Shown here: one piece after another, positions 35,642-43,944 of the stretch
Layout: every line of letters begins with the position of its first letter
Position numbering within the stretch: position 1 is the stretch's first letter
From: JBALVO01 sp036961445
Lineage (GTDB): Bacteria > Pseudomonadota > Gammaproteobacteria > Pseudomonadales > Halieaceae
Direction of reading: 5' to 3'
DNA length: 64,000 nucleotides
NCBI GenBank assembly: GCA_036961445.1
Contig: JBALVO010000003.1
Location: forward strand, 25,994 to 89,993
The notes under the pieces: model-generated
What the model was told of the DNA's origin: nothing
What the model saw: only the letters and a program-made list of their open reading frames with translations
Database searches by the model: none
Program-made: the position numbers and the translations under genes

Positions 35642-36910
35642 TTACAGGTCTTTGGCCAGGCGCACGCCACTAAATTGCCAGCGGTCCTTAGGATAGAAAA
35701 AATTTCGATAAGTAGGGCGCACATGCCGACTCTGGCTGGCGCAGGATCCGCCACGTAATACCCATTGGTTGGCCATGAACTTGCCGTTGTATTCGCCAAT
35801 AGCCCCGGCACTGGCCTTAAAACCAGGGTAGGGACGGTAAGCGGAGCCAGTCCATTGCCAGCAATCACTGTACAGCTGTAATAGCGGTTCGTCACCTTTG
35901 GCTGGCATGGGATGTAGCTTGTCAGGATCAAAATTGCTCGCCGCAAAAGGCTGTAAGCTTGCGGCATACTCCCATTCAAATTCAGTGGGCAAGCGTGCAC
36001 CAGCCCAGTTGGCATAGGCATCGGCCTCGTAACCGCTAAGGTGGCACGCGGGCTGTTGCGGCTGCCGGGTTAGCAGGCCGTGTAGCGTAAAGTGTAACTG
36101 CTGGCCATCGCGGTCCAGCCAGTAAAGGGGTCGCAGCCACTGTTCTTGCTGCACTGTTGCCCAACCATCGGCCAGCCAGAACTCAGGACGCTGGTAGCCG
36201 CCATCATCGATAAAAAGCTGGAACTCGGCATTGGTGACCAAGCGGTTGGCCAGAGCATAGGCATTGAGATAAATTCGGCTGGCCGGCCCCTCGTTGTCAA
36301 AAGCAAATGTGTGTTCATCTGTTAGCGCGGCGTTGGTGCCCACTGTTACTAACCCAGAGGGAAATTCTCTCCATTGCCGGGGCGTACCCGGTTCCGTAGA
36401 AAGCCGCTGTAGCTCGGATCTGCTATAGCTGGGAAATAGAGGGTTGACGTGCAGCGAGTACTTCAAGTCCGTATAAAAGAGCTCCTGATGTTGTTGCTCG
36501 TGTTCAATGCCCAGTCTACAACGTGCATTAATGGTGCTTCGGTCTGGATGATCGCTATCACCGAGTAGTCTGGTCATGGCGTTGTCGATATGCGCTCTGT
36601 ATGCCATGACCTCATCGACAGTAGGGCGCGACAGCAAGCCGCGATCTGCGCGCGAAAACTGCTCCCCGACACCGTTGTAATACGAATTGAATAGCAGTTG
36701 ATACTGATCATTGGGAGACCGGTAATTACTGAGGAACGGCTTCAATAAAAAGGTTTCGAAGAACCAGCTGGTATGCGCTATGTGCCATTTCGGGGGGCTG
36801 GCAAAGGCCTCGGCCTGTAAGCCAAAATCCTCTATACACAGAGGCTCGCAGGCCTGCAACGACTGTTGCCGGGTTTGCTGGTAACGCTGCAGCATGCTTT
36901 GATCAATCAT
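35642..36910 (-). CDS. egtB: Ergothioneine biosynthesis protein EgtB (hercynine sulfoxide synthase type)
   Basis: A 422-residue non-haem iron enzyme joining hercynine to a thiol donor with oxygen. The N-terminal DinB-like domain has the histidine in PPKWHIAHTSWFFETF near residue 37 and the HX3HXE iron triad in GIEHEQQHQELFYTDLKY near residue 135. The C-terminal formylglycine-enzyme-like domain contains WEYAASLQPF, CWQWTGSAYRPYPGF and WVLRGGSCASQSRHVRPTYR. The ATG at 36910 overlaps the end of the PhzF-like gene by 8 bp; an upstream start at 36952 would add unconserved residues. No egtA or egtC is nearby, so the thiol donor may be cysteine. Confidence 0.92.
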   Translation of the reverse strand: MIDQSMLQRYQQTRQQSLQACEPLCIEDFGLQAEAFASPPKWHIAHTSWFFETFLLKPFLSNYRSPNDQYQLLFNSYYNGVGEQFSRADRGLLSRPTVDEVMAYRAHIDNAMTRLLGDSDHPDRSTINARCRLGIEHEQQHQELFYTDLKYSLHVNPLFPSYSRSELQRLSTEPGTPRQWREFPSGLVTVGTNAALTDEHTFAFDNEGPASRIYLNAYALANRLVTNAEFQLFIDDGGYQRPEFWLADGWATVQQEQWLRPLYWLDRDGQQLHFTLHGLLTRQPQQPACHLSGYEADAYANWAGARLPTEFEWEYAASLQPFAASNFDPDKLHPMPAKGDEPLLQLYSDCWQWTGSAYRPYPGFKASAGAIGEYNGKFMANQWVLRGGSCASQSRHVRPTYRNFFYPKDRWQFSGVRLAKDL

Positions 36911-37915
36911 TCTTTGTTGTCGATTCCAAAATCTTGCACCGACCGCCCACATCGATATGTTTGGGTGTCCAGCGTGCTAGTAACAGGCCTCCCTGATGGG
37001 AGCATTGTTGCGCCGTTAGGCTGGTAAAGCGATGTGACCAATATTCAGCGAGCACGCGAACCGCAGATCCAGTAGCAGGGTCTTCATCAACGCCATATTG
37101 GGGAGCAAAATAACGCAGTTGAACAGCATCCGGGCCTATGCAAGGATGCGCAGAGGTGCAAATCAAAGCCCGCTGCGACAGCTCCGATAGACAATCCAGG
37201 GGCTGTGTAAGTTGTTTCAGAGTGAATTTGTCAGGCCACTGTAGAATCAGGTATCCGTGTTCATCGCCGCAGCTGGCGGCCGCGATCGGTTGCTGTTGTT
37301 GCGGAAAGACTTCCGCTATCCAGTCAGGAACAGGGATGCACTTGGTCGGCAAGCGATTGAAGCGCAGCCAGGTATTGGCTTGCTGCTGCCAGCCTAGAAT
37401 ATGGCTGTTGTTCATTGTCACCGACAGTTCGTCGCACTGCAGTCGTCGCAGCCAGCTGTGGGTCGCAGCCAGCATGCCGTGACCGCAACATTGGATGGCT
37501 TGGCCGTCTACGGTGTAGCAGCTAACGATTATGGCGGGATATTTGCTGTGCCGGGTGGGCCAGCTTTGGCAGAGCGTCACTTCTGTGCCGGTAGCCATTG
37601 GTTGCATGGGGGCGCGTCGCAGGATTTGCAGCTGGCAGGGGTTGCCAACGCCACTTTCAGAAATCGCGGCATCGGCCTTCTCAGGTAGAAAGGTCGCGAT
37701 CAGCTCGCTGTTATCACCTTGTCCTTGGCACGAAAAAATCTGATCTTGNNNNNNNNNNNNNNNNNNNNNNNNNNNNNNNNNNNNNNNNNNNNNNNNNNNN
37801 NNNNNNNNNNNNNNNNNNNNNNNNNNNNNNNNNNNNNNNNNNNNNNNNTCGCGATCAGCTCGCTGTTATCACCTTGTCCTTGGCACGAAAAAATCTGATC
37901 TTGAGTGGGCTTCAT
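36903..37915 (-). CDS. PhzF-family isomerase/epimerase, interrupted by the assembly gap
   Basis: This gene runs across the 100-N gap. If the Ns and one copy of the duplicated 55-bp flank are removed, the frame closes exactly into 285 residues starting MKPTQDQIFSC at 37915. PhzF hallmarks are GNPCQLQIL near the start, CCGHGMLAATHSWLRR in the middle, and APQYGVDEDPATGSAVRVLAEYW in the C-terminal half. The usual NLSET block with the catalytic glutamate is poorly preserved; GTEVTL may replace it. PhzF folds perform isomerisation or epimerisation. It overlaps egtB by 8 bp, so it is part of the ergothioneine operon, a partner I do not know from described clusters. Confidence 0.75.
37694..37903. repeat. 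Identical 55-bp sequences flanking a 100-N gap (unmerged contig overlap)
   Basis: Bases 37694-37748 and 37849-37903 are identical over 55 nt, and 37749-37848 are exactly 100 Ns. The outer bases differ on each side. Two contig ends sharing a k-mer-length overlap but joined with a default-size gap produce exactly this picture. Collapsing the two copies restores the PhzF-like reading frame. This is not a biological repeat. Confidence 0.93.
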
Positions 37916-38126
37916 CGTCTATCGGTCAATATTTATAGCTATAGCTTAGCACGGAGTTTGCCAGAGAACCGGCAAAGCTGGCTACAACTGACTCATAACT
38001 TTGATGGGGAATAACAATATACTGATAGTATAAATGCTTGACTAGGCACAGTGATCGCTTGCGATCGTTACACCGTATACAGGCGGTCACTAGAGGTAGG
38101 CTTAACTAAATTACAGGAGCAGCGGG

Positions 38127-38408
38127 ATGAAAGCTTTATGGCAGGGACAGATTGTTGCCGAGTCAGATGATACAGTCGTTGTGGAAGGTAACCATTACTT
38201 TCCGCGGGATAGTCTCCAGCAAGGGTATATTCAGGAAAGTACCACCACCAGCCATTGTCCGTGGAAAGGTACTGCTTACTATTACTCTTTGTTGATAAAC
38301 GGGGAGATCAATGTCGATGCGGTTTGGTATTACCCGGAGCCAAAGCCTGCAGCGTCTGAGACCAACGACAGGGTGGCGTTTTGGCGCGGAGTCCAGGTCA
38401 CTGACTAA
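38127..38408 (+). CDS. DUF427 domain protein
   Basis: A 93-residue cytoplasmic protein consisting of a single DUF427 domain: MKALWQGQIVAESDDTVVVEGNHYFP at the start, TTTSHCPWKGTAYYYSL with the conserved Cys-Pro-Trp-Lys-Gly, and VWYYPEPKPAA near the end. The function of the family is unknown; a small beta-rich fold is reported. An AGGAGCAGCGGG site precedes the ATG. It is divergent from the PhzF-EgtB-EgtD operon across about 210 bp that holds a short palindrome (38053-38066) and no gene. Confidence 0.88.
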   Translation: MKALWQGQIVAESDDTVVVEGNHYFPRDSLQQGYIQESTTTSHCPWKGTAYYYSLLINGEINVDAVWYYPEPKPAASETNDRVAFWRGVQVTD

Positions 38409-38528
38409 GCTGTCGCTTTGGGCTGGTCAAGATTTTGGTCGCTAGCAGAGCGAGCCTTGGTTATCAGTGCTGCATTAGTGCGACAATACCAGACGAACCG
38501 CAAGGTATTTCCCGGGTGAGGTGTTGTA

Positions 38529-39203
38529 ATGAAAAGAATAGTAGAACTGGTGTTGATCTCAATGCTGCTTGTTTGCACGACGGCTGCGGCAGATAGCTAT
38601 CGTGTGACTACCTTGCGTGCATCACCAGGCCAGTTTGAGGCGTTGCTCAGGCTTGCGTCTCGCTACCGGGATGAACGTCAAGGGGAAGTGATTTTAATGC
38701 GTCACAGTCAAGGAGATCAGTGGGACTTGATGTTGCTGGAGCCAGCCGGCGCGAATGCTGTCGCGGGTAAGGACTTCAGCTCGCTGGTAGATTTTCAGCA
38801 CAACTTTCTCGCTGATAGCGCATCTCCCTGGGCTGACGTGAAGAAAAGCGCCGCCACTGCCGGCTTGTACCATATTGAGATGTTTCATGCGCTGGCGGGC
38901 AAAAAGGCCGGGCTTATCGATCAACGCCACCGTGAAAATCGCTATCTAACGAATACGGGGCAGACAACAAACACCGTCTTTGTGACCGCCTTCGGTTCCG
39001 ATGTGGATGTGTTCACGGTGGGGTTTCACGCCGATATGAACGCCTTTGCCAAAGGGCCAACCGTGAGTGACGAACAGGCAGAAGACGTTGCCAAGCAGGC
39101 GGGGTTTAAGGATCGCGCCGACCTTGGTTTCTACCTGCGCTCACTGTTGATAAGTCATCACGACACCCTGGCGGGTCCGGTTGGACAGGAACATTCTTTG
39201 TGA
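38529..39203 (+). CDS. Secreted protein of unknown function, coupled to a gamma-glutamyltransferase
   Basis: A 224-residue exported protein with a signal peptide (LVLISMLLVCTTAAADS, cleavage near residue 22). The mature part has two similar halves (YRVTTLRASPGQFEALLRLA and TVFVTAFGSDVDVFTVGFHADMNAF) reminiscent of duplicated ferredoxin-like alpha-beta barrels, but I recognise no family. Its stop codon overlaps by GTGA with the original start codon of the downstream gamma-glutamyltransferase, so the two genes were translationally coupled. Confidence 0.7.
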   Translation: MKRIVELVLISMLLVCTTAAADSYRVTTLRASPGQFEALLRLASRYRDERQGEVILMRHSQGDQWDLMLLEPAGANAVAGKDFSSLVDFQHNFLADSASPWADVKKSAATAGLYHIEMFHALAGKKAGLIDQRHRENRYLTNTGQTTNTVFVTAFGSDVDVFTVGFHADMNAFAKGPTVSDEQAEDVAKQAGFKDRADLGFYLRSLLISHHDTLAGPVGQEHSL

Positions 39204-39280
39204 GTTTACTGCTAAGATTTATCTTACTGATGGTATTTGTCTAATTCGCACAGGCGTATGAAGCGCAGTCACCGGAAACG
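39200..39280 (+). other. Signal-peptide coding segment of the GGT gene, broken by an in-frame TAA
   Basis: Reading from the GTG at 39200, which overlaps the previous stop codon as GTGA and has an AGGA site upstream, the frame gives SLLLRFILLMVFV, a TAA stop at 39242-39244, then FAQAYEAQSPET, and runs on in the same frame into the GGT protein. Without the stop it would be an ordinary signal peptide with an AQA cleavage site. A single-base change or a sequencing error would explain it. Confidence 0.75.
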
Positions 39281-41032
39281 TTGGAATTGTCCTCAAAGGG
39301 GGCGGAAGCGATGAGCAATGAACTTGGTGCCGGGGGTCGACCCGTAGGTGCAATTTGGTCGCGCAGCCCGGTTTACGGAAGTAAAGGGATGGCGGCTACG
39401 GCCCACCCGCTGGCATCCCAGGTAGCGCTGGATATACTCAAGGCGGGTGGTACAGCTGTAGATGCCGCCATCGCGGCGAATGCAGCTCTGGGGCTGATGG
39501 AACCCACCGGCAATGGTATCGGCGGTGATATTTTCTTCATCATCTGGGATCCAAAAACCCACAAACTCCATGGCTACAACGGCTCTGGTCGCTCGCCCGC
39601 TGGACAGACTCTGGAGCAGCTGCAGGCGCGCATTGACGCTATGAAGGCGCGCGGCGAGTTGCCTGCGGATCACCAGGGCATTCCGTCCCATGGGCCGCTG
39701 CCGATTTCTGTCCCGGGCACGGTTGATGGCTGGTTTGCCATGCATGAGCGCTTTGGCAAGCTCCCGATGAAGCAGGTATTGGCGCCAGCGATAGAGTATG
39801 CACGAGAGGGCTTTCCTGTTTCACCGGTGATTGCGTATTATTTGGCGCGCAGCTGGAGTGTTTTCAACAAGAAAATGGCGGGTGATCCGGCCCTGGAAAA
39901 CATCCAGTCCACCTGGTTCACAGGTGGTAAGGCTCCGCAAGCCGGGGAAGTTTTCCGCAACGCCGATCTGGGCAGCACGCTTGAGATCATCGCCCGTGAG
40001 GGGCGCGACGCCTTCTACAAGGGCAACCTGGCGAAGGCTATGGCGGCTTACTTTGAATCCATGGACGGTGGTTTAACCTACGCTGATTTTACTGCCCACA
40101 CGGGTGAATGGGTACAGCCAGGGAGCGTTAACTACAGGGGTTATGATCTTTTTGAACTGCCACCTAACGGTCAGGGTTTTGCGGCACTGCAAATGCTCTC
40201 AATATTGAAAAACATCGACTTGAACCAATGGTCCCGCGGCAGTGCTGAAGTATTTCACTACATGGTAGAGGCCAAGCGGCTTGCTTATGAGGATGTGGCG
40301 CGTTATTACGCTGACCCGAATTACAGCGATATTCCGTTGTCAGGACTATTGTCGGATGCATACGGCAAGGAGCGTTTTGCGCTGATTAATCCTGCTGGCG
40401 CCTCACCAGAGTTTGGCTATGGTGAGCCCAAGTTGGAAGGGCAGGGCGATACCACGTATCTCACTGTGGCCGATGGCAATGGCATGATGGTATCCCTTAT
40501 ACAGTCCAATTATCGCGGAATGGGCTCGGGGATGGTGCCAGATGACCTCGGCTTCATGTTTCAGGACCGGGGCGAGCTGTTCTCACTGGACCCTAAACAC
40601 CCCAATGCCTACGCGCCCGGTAAGCGGCCGTTCCACACGATCATCCCCGCCTTCCTGATGAAAGACGGAGAGCCAGTCATGAGCTTCGGCCTGATGGGCG
40701 GCGGTATGCAGCCACAGGGACATGTGCAGATTTTGGTGAATATGATTGATTACGGTATGAACGTCCAGGAGGCGGGCGATGCCGCACGTTTCCTGCATCA
40801 TGGTGGCCGCCAGCCCACGGGTCTGCACGGTGACCCACTGGGTGCACTTTACCTGGAATCGGGTGTTTCGACCGATACTGTCAGGCGATTACGTAAAATG
40901 GGGCATAACGTGGCCCTGGACAGCAGCGGTGTGCGCTTCGGCGGTTATCAGGCGATCAAGGTAGACCGCAACAAAGGTAGTTACGCCGGGGCAACGGAGA
41001 TGCGCAAGGACGGTACCGTGGTCGCCTGGTGA
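39281..41032 (+). CDS. ggt: Gamma-glutamyltransferase family protein (export signal disrupted)
   Basis: A 583-residue Ntn hydrolase of the gamma-glutamyltranspeptidase family, which normally acts in the periplasm on glutathione and related amides. The large-subunit start is GMAATAHPLASQVALDILKAGG, then EPTGNGIGGDIFFI. The autoprocessing Thr that becomes the nucleophile is in GQGDTTYLTVAD near residue 390, followed by NYRGMGSGMVPDDLGFMFQDRG and the LMGGGMQPQGHVQ motif. The first usable starts after the in-frame TAA are TTG at 39281 and ATG at 39311, both of which give a protein without a signal peptide. It is coupled to the secreted protein upstream. Confidence 0.85.
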   Translation: MELSSKGAEAMSNELGAGGRPVGAIWSRSPVYGSKGMAATAHPLASQVALDILKAGGTAVDAAIAANAALGLMEPTGNGIGGDIFFIIWDPKTHKLHGYNGSGRSPAGQTLEQLQARIDAMKARGELPADHQGIPSHGPLPISVPGTVDGWFAMHERFGKLPMKQVLAPAIEYAREGFPVSPVIAYYLARSWSVFNKKMAGDPALENIQSTWFTGGKAPQAGEVFRNADLGSTLEIIAREGRDAFYKGNLAKAMAAYFESMDGGLTYADFTAHTGEWVQPGSVNYRGYDLFELPPNGQGFAALQMLSILKNIDLNQWSRGSAEVFHYMVEAKRLAYEDVARYYADPNYSDIPLSGLLSDAYGKERFALINPAGASPEFGYGEPKLEGQGDTTYLTVADGNGMMVSLIQSNYRGMGSGMVPDDLGFMFQDRGELFSLDPKHPNAYAPGKRPFHTIIPAFLMKDGEPVMSFGLMGGGMQPQGHVQILVNMIDYGMNVQEAGDAARFLHHGGRQPTGLHGDPLGALYLESGVSTDTVRRLRKMGHNVALDSSGVRFGGYQAIKVDRNKGSYAGATEMRKDGTVVAW

Positions 41033-41052
41033 AAGGTGCCTCACGGCACAGT

Positions 41053-42387
41053 TCAGGCCAGCAATAGTTTACCCAGAAACAATCCGGCCAGTGTCGCGAC
41101 GATCGTCGTCACCAGGCCGGGTAACATAAAACTGTGGTTGAGCAGATACTTGCCGATTCGGGTTGTGCCAGTTTGGTCGAAAGAGACGGCTGCCAACACA
41201 GTGCCGTAGGTCGGCAGGAAAAAGTTACCGTTAACCGCTGGATAGACCCCGACCAATACGTGCAATGGCAGGCCCAGGGCGACCCCCACGGGGACCAGGA
41301 TCACGATGGTCGCCGCCTGGCTGAATAGCAAAATAGAGAGCACGAACAAGCCCAGGGCAAATACCCAGGGGTAGGTGTTGATCACCGCGCTGATACCGCC
41401 GACGATGGCCGTCTCGTTGGCGGTAAAGAAGGATGACCCCAGCCATGACACACCGAGTATCGAGATAATTGCCACCAGTCCGCCACTCATCAGTTTGCCA
41501 CTGATGGCATCAGCTGGACTGGCCTTGAACGCCAGGCTAATAATCCCACCGGCCGCGAGCATGATGATCATGATTAACTGCCCCATGTCTGCCTGGCCAG
41601 TCATTGCATCCACTCCTACGCCAAACGCGTAGACTGGTCGTAAATCAGGAAACAAACCAAGTAGCACTACCAGGCTAACAGCGCCAAGAAACACTAAACA
41701 GGATCCCAGCGCACGGCTGCGTTCAATGCCTGCTAATGGCTCTTGCTGTTGGGGTGGGGCGACTTTACCTGCAGTAATGCGCTGTAGGTACTCCGGGTCG
41801 TCCTCCAGCTCCTTGCCTTTGAAGGCCACACAACATATGCCTGCGATAACACCGATTACGGTGGCAGGAATTGTTACCATCATAATGTCGATCAAGCTCG
41901 CATTCATGCCCGCTAGACCGGCGATTAGCGCGACCGTGGCAGCCGATACCGGCGATGCGATCAATCCGTGCTGCGCAGCGATGACACTCATTGACAGCGG
42001 GCGCTCGGGCCGGACGCCGGCCTTGCGCGAGACTTCGGCGATGACAGGCAGTAGTGAATAGATAACATGCTGCGTACCGGCTGCAAAAATCAGTACATAG
42101 GTTACCAATGGAGCAATCACCGTGATCCGAGCCGGATGTCGATGCAACAGCTTTTCTGCGGTTTCAACCAGGAAGGTCAGACCTCCGGCGGCCTCCATCA
42201 TCGACAGCGCGGTGATAACCGCGAGAATCATTCCCAGTACCACAGCCGGGGGGTTACCCGGTGGCATACCGAATACGAGGACAAACACTAACAGGCCTAT
42301 GCCAGATAAGGTGCCCAGGGCAATGCCACCGAGTCGGGCACCCATGACAATGCATAGCAACAAAATACTCAGCTCGACCAATAACAT
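41053..42387 (-). CDS. Dcu-type anaerobic C4-dicarboxylate transporter
   Basis: A 444-residue inner-membrane carrier with about ten to twelve helices. The N-terminal ELSILLLCIVMGARLGGIALG, the block TFLVETAEKLLHRHPARITV near residue 75, and AAQHGLIASPVSAATVALI near residue 140 are characteristic of DcuA/DcuB. These exchange fumarate, malate, succinate or aspartate. The gene stands alone, convergent with ggt and 20 bp from its stop codon. No DcuS/DcuR-type sensor is adjacent. Confidence 0.92.
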   Translation of the reverse strand: MLLVELSILLLCIVMGARLGGIALGTLSGIGLLVFVLVFGMPPGNPPAVVLGMILAVITALSMMEAAGGLTFLVETAEKLLHRHPARITVIAPLVTYVLIFAAGTQHVIYSLLPVIAEVSRKAGVRPERPLSMSVIAAQHGLIASPVSAATVALIAGLAGMNASLIDIMMVTIPATVIGVIAGICCVAFKGKELEDDPEYLQRITAGKVAPPQQQEPLAGIERSRALGSCLVFLGAVSLVVLLGLFPDLRPVYAFGVGVDAMTGQADMGQLIMIIMLAAGGIISLAFKASPADAISGKLMSGGLVAIISILGVSWLGSSFFTANETAIVGGISAVINTYPWVFALGLFVLSILLFSQAATIVILVPVGVALGLPLHVLVGVYPAVNGNFFLPTYGTVLAAVSFDQTGTTRIGKYLLNHSFMLPGLVTTIVATLAGLFLGKLLLA

Positions 42388-42861
42388 TACGACGCCTCTT
42401 ATGATGGTTGTATGGTGCGCAAATGGCTAAAGTTTACCCGCAGGCTCATCGCATGTGAAACTTTGTAGAACACCTGCCCGTTGCGCTCGTACTTGACCTG
42501 ACAGCGCCAGCTACTCTTATACTAGAACAGTGACCGTCAAATGTATTGAATGAGGGCCACTGCAGGTCGTTTTGTTGCCAGAGGCTTGGCAGTGGCCCTC
42601 GGGCTGTGCCGATTTCCTGTCAGCCAAATGGCACCTTGAAGTCGGTATATTGTTTATGAAAATATTGCTGGAATTTTAGTAGACTGCAGAAAAGGGACTG
42701 TAATCCATTAGTGGAGGGATAGTATGGCGATGACAAACTATAGTGGGATGCCTGGTTTCCGCCAACATAGGCCAGCCCGCTTGGCTGGCACGGTCGTATA
42801 CATCCCCCATCTGGTATGAACCTGGCAATTAAGTTGTGGCAACAATGAAAGGAGAATAACA
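42388..42861. other. Intergenic region with a 12-bp inverted repeat
   Basis: This 474-bp region between the divergent dcu and Pmp3-type genes contains no convincing gene. It contains the inverted repeat at 42552-42600 and an A/T-rich stretch near 42650 that may be the promoter of the small peptide gene. A leftward 80-codon frame is cysteine- and serine-rich and looks spurious. Confidence 0.55.
42552..42600. repeat. Perfect 12-bp inverted repeat with 25-nt spacer
   Basis: GAGGGCCACTGC at 42552-42563 is exactly complementary to GCAGTGGCCCTC at 42589-42600. Inside the spacer, TGCCA and TGGCA can form an alternative smaller pairing. No T-tract follows on either strand, so an intrinsic terminator is unlikely. 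It may be a structured RNA, a protein-binding site or a degraded small mobile element. Confidence 0.6.
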
Positions 42862-43020
42862 ATGAATAAAATTATACTGGCAATCATCGCGATACTATTG
42901 CCCCCACTGGCCGTTTTTCTGCACAAGGGCGCAGGAAAAGATTTTGTAATCAATATCCTTCTTTGCCTGCTTTTTTATGTCCCGGGAATATTGCACGCGC
43001 TATGGCTTATTCTTAAGTGA
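42862..43020 (+). CDS. Pmp3/YqaE family small membrane protein
   Basis: A 52-residue protein too short for usual gene-length cut-offs. It has two hydrophobic helices joined by a short polar turn, with the family pattern AILLPPLAVFLHKGAGKDF, INILLCLLFYVPGILHALWL and a final lysine. AAAGGAG precedes the ATG by 8 nt. Pmp3/YqaE peptides (UPF0057) are membrane proteins induced by salt, cold or other stress in several organisms; the precise role in bacteria is unclear. It is 91 bp upstream of the lipoprotein gene on the same strand. Confidence 0.88.
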   Translation: MNKIILAIIAILLPPLAVFLHKGAGKDFVINILLCLLFYVPGILHALWLILK

Positions 43021-43111
43021 TCGTGAACAGATCTCAGCATCTGCCACATCAGGCCTTGTTGCTGCACTGTTGCCGTACGCCAGCCCTCGGCGCCATTAAG
43101 TTGGTCACGTA

Positions 43112-43858
43112 ATGCACCCACTTATGCGAATTTACCCGGTCATTTTCTGCATGCTTTTAGGGGCATGCACACCGGCGCTGCAGATAGATCCGGGGGCAGA
43201 TTATGATCCCAGGGTCGCCGCCCTGGATGTCGAGCAGCCGCAAAACTACTGGTGGCAGCTGCGCTTTCGGCTGATGTGGCCGGAAGGTGAGTCCCCAGAG
43301 TTTTCACGGCACTTGCTCATCGCCGAGCAGCTACTACTACCCGCCATTGTCGATCATCAGCAGCAGTTGCTGCTGTGGCGATTTCATCGGCGCGCTGGAA
43401 GAGACGGCGCAGGTCATCAGTTCAGCCTGATTTTCTTCTCTGACGAAAATACCGCTATGCAAATCAGTGAGGAAATCATATCCGACCCTCTGACCCAGTG
43501 GCTGATAGACAGAAAGCTGATAGAGAAAACACGCTTTGACCAGCGCAGTCCAGAAGAACTCGGACGATTGGAGTTGACCAGTGATAAAAGCTGGCCGATA
43601 GAAATCCAACGCTCATGGCCATATTTTATAATGGGAGCGAGTCAGGCCTGGTTGATGCAAGTGCAGGAGCTAAGTACAGAAAATGAGCTCAGAGGCGAGG
43701 TCGACTATCCCGCTTTATTGCAGCACTACCAGGAAGTCGATGCGCGACTAAATGCGCAATGGCAGAAGAACGGACAGCACGCGTATCTTCATCACCTTAA
43801 CGCAATTTTCGGATACCAGCCTATTTTGATTCGCTCGAATGAGCTCAAGACGTTCTAG
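43112..43858 (+). CDS. Predicted lipoprotein, unknown function
   Basis: A 248-residue protein with a lipoprotein signal (YPVIFCMLLGACTPA, lipobox LGAC with the cysteine at residue 19). The residue after the Cys is Thr, favouring outer-membrane sorting. The mature part is mixed alpha-beta and rich in Trp and Gln (NYWWQLRFRLMWPEGE, DPLTQWLIDRKLIEKTRF), with no family that I recognise. It stands between the Pmp3 peptide and the GNAT gene on the same strand. A second ATG lies at 43124. Confidence 0.68.
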   Translation: MHPLMRIYPVIFCMLLGACTPALQIDPGADYDPRVAALDVEQPQNYWWQLRFRLMWPEGESPEFSRHLLIAEQLLLPAIVDHQQQLLLWRFHRRAGRDGAGHQFSLIFFSDENTAMQISEEIISDPLTQWLIDRKLIEKTRFDQRSPEELGRLELTSDKSWPIEIQRSWPYFIMGASQAWLMQVQELSTENELRGEVDYPALLQHYQEVDARLNAQWQKNGQHAYLHHLNAIFGYQPILIRSNELKTF

Positions 43859-43944
43859 TATGGTAGGGATCGCTGCCGCTTTGGGGGCAGTTTTCACTAC
43901 GTAGCCACTACTACTGTCGGTAGCTGGTTTGAAGCGGGGAGCCC

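Noticed and set aside
37694..37903. Direct repeat flanking Ns, considered as a mobile-element duplication or CRISPR-like repeat
   Set aside because: Identity of exactly 55 nt around exactly 100 Ns, and restoration of a gene when collapsed, point to an assembly artefact.
38053..38066. Short palindrome GATCGC-TT-GCGATC upstream of the DUF427 gene
   Set aside because: Only 6-bp arms with no second site or conserved context; could be chance.
41033..41052. GTGCC-TCAC-GGCAC hairpin between ggt and dcu
   Set aside because: Stem of only 5 bp and no T-tract, so too weak to call a terminator.
42620..42862. Leftward 80-codon frame upstream of the Pmp3-type gene
   Set aside because: Rich in Cys, Ser and Pro, no domain, and antisense to the likely promoter of the small peptide gene.
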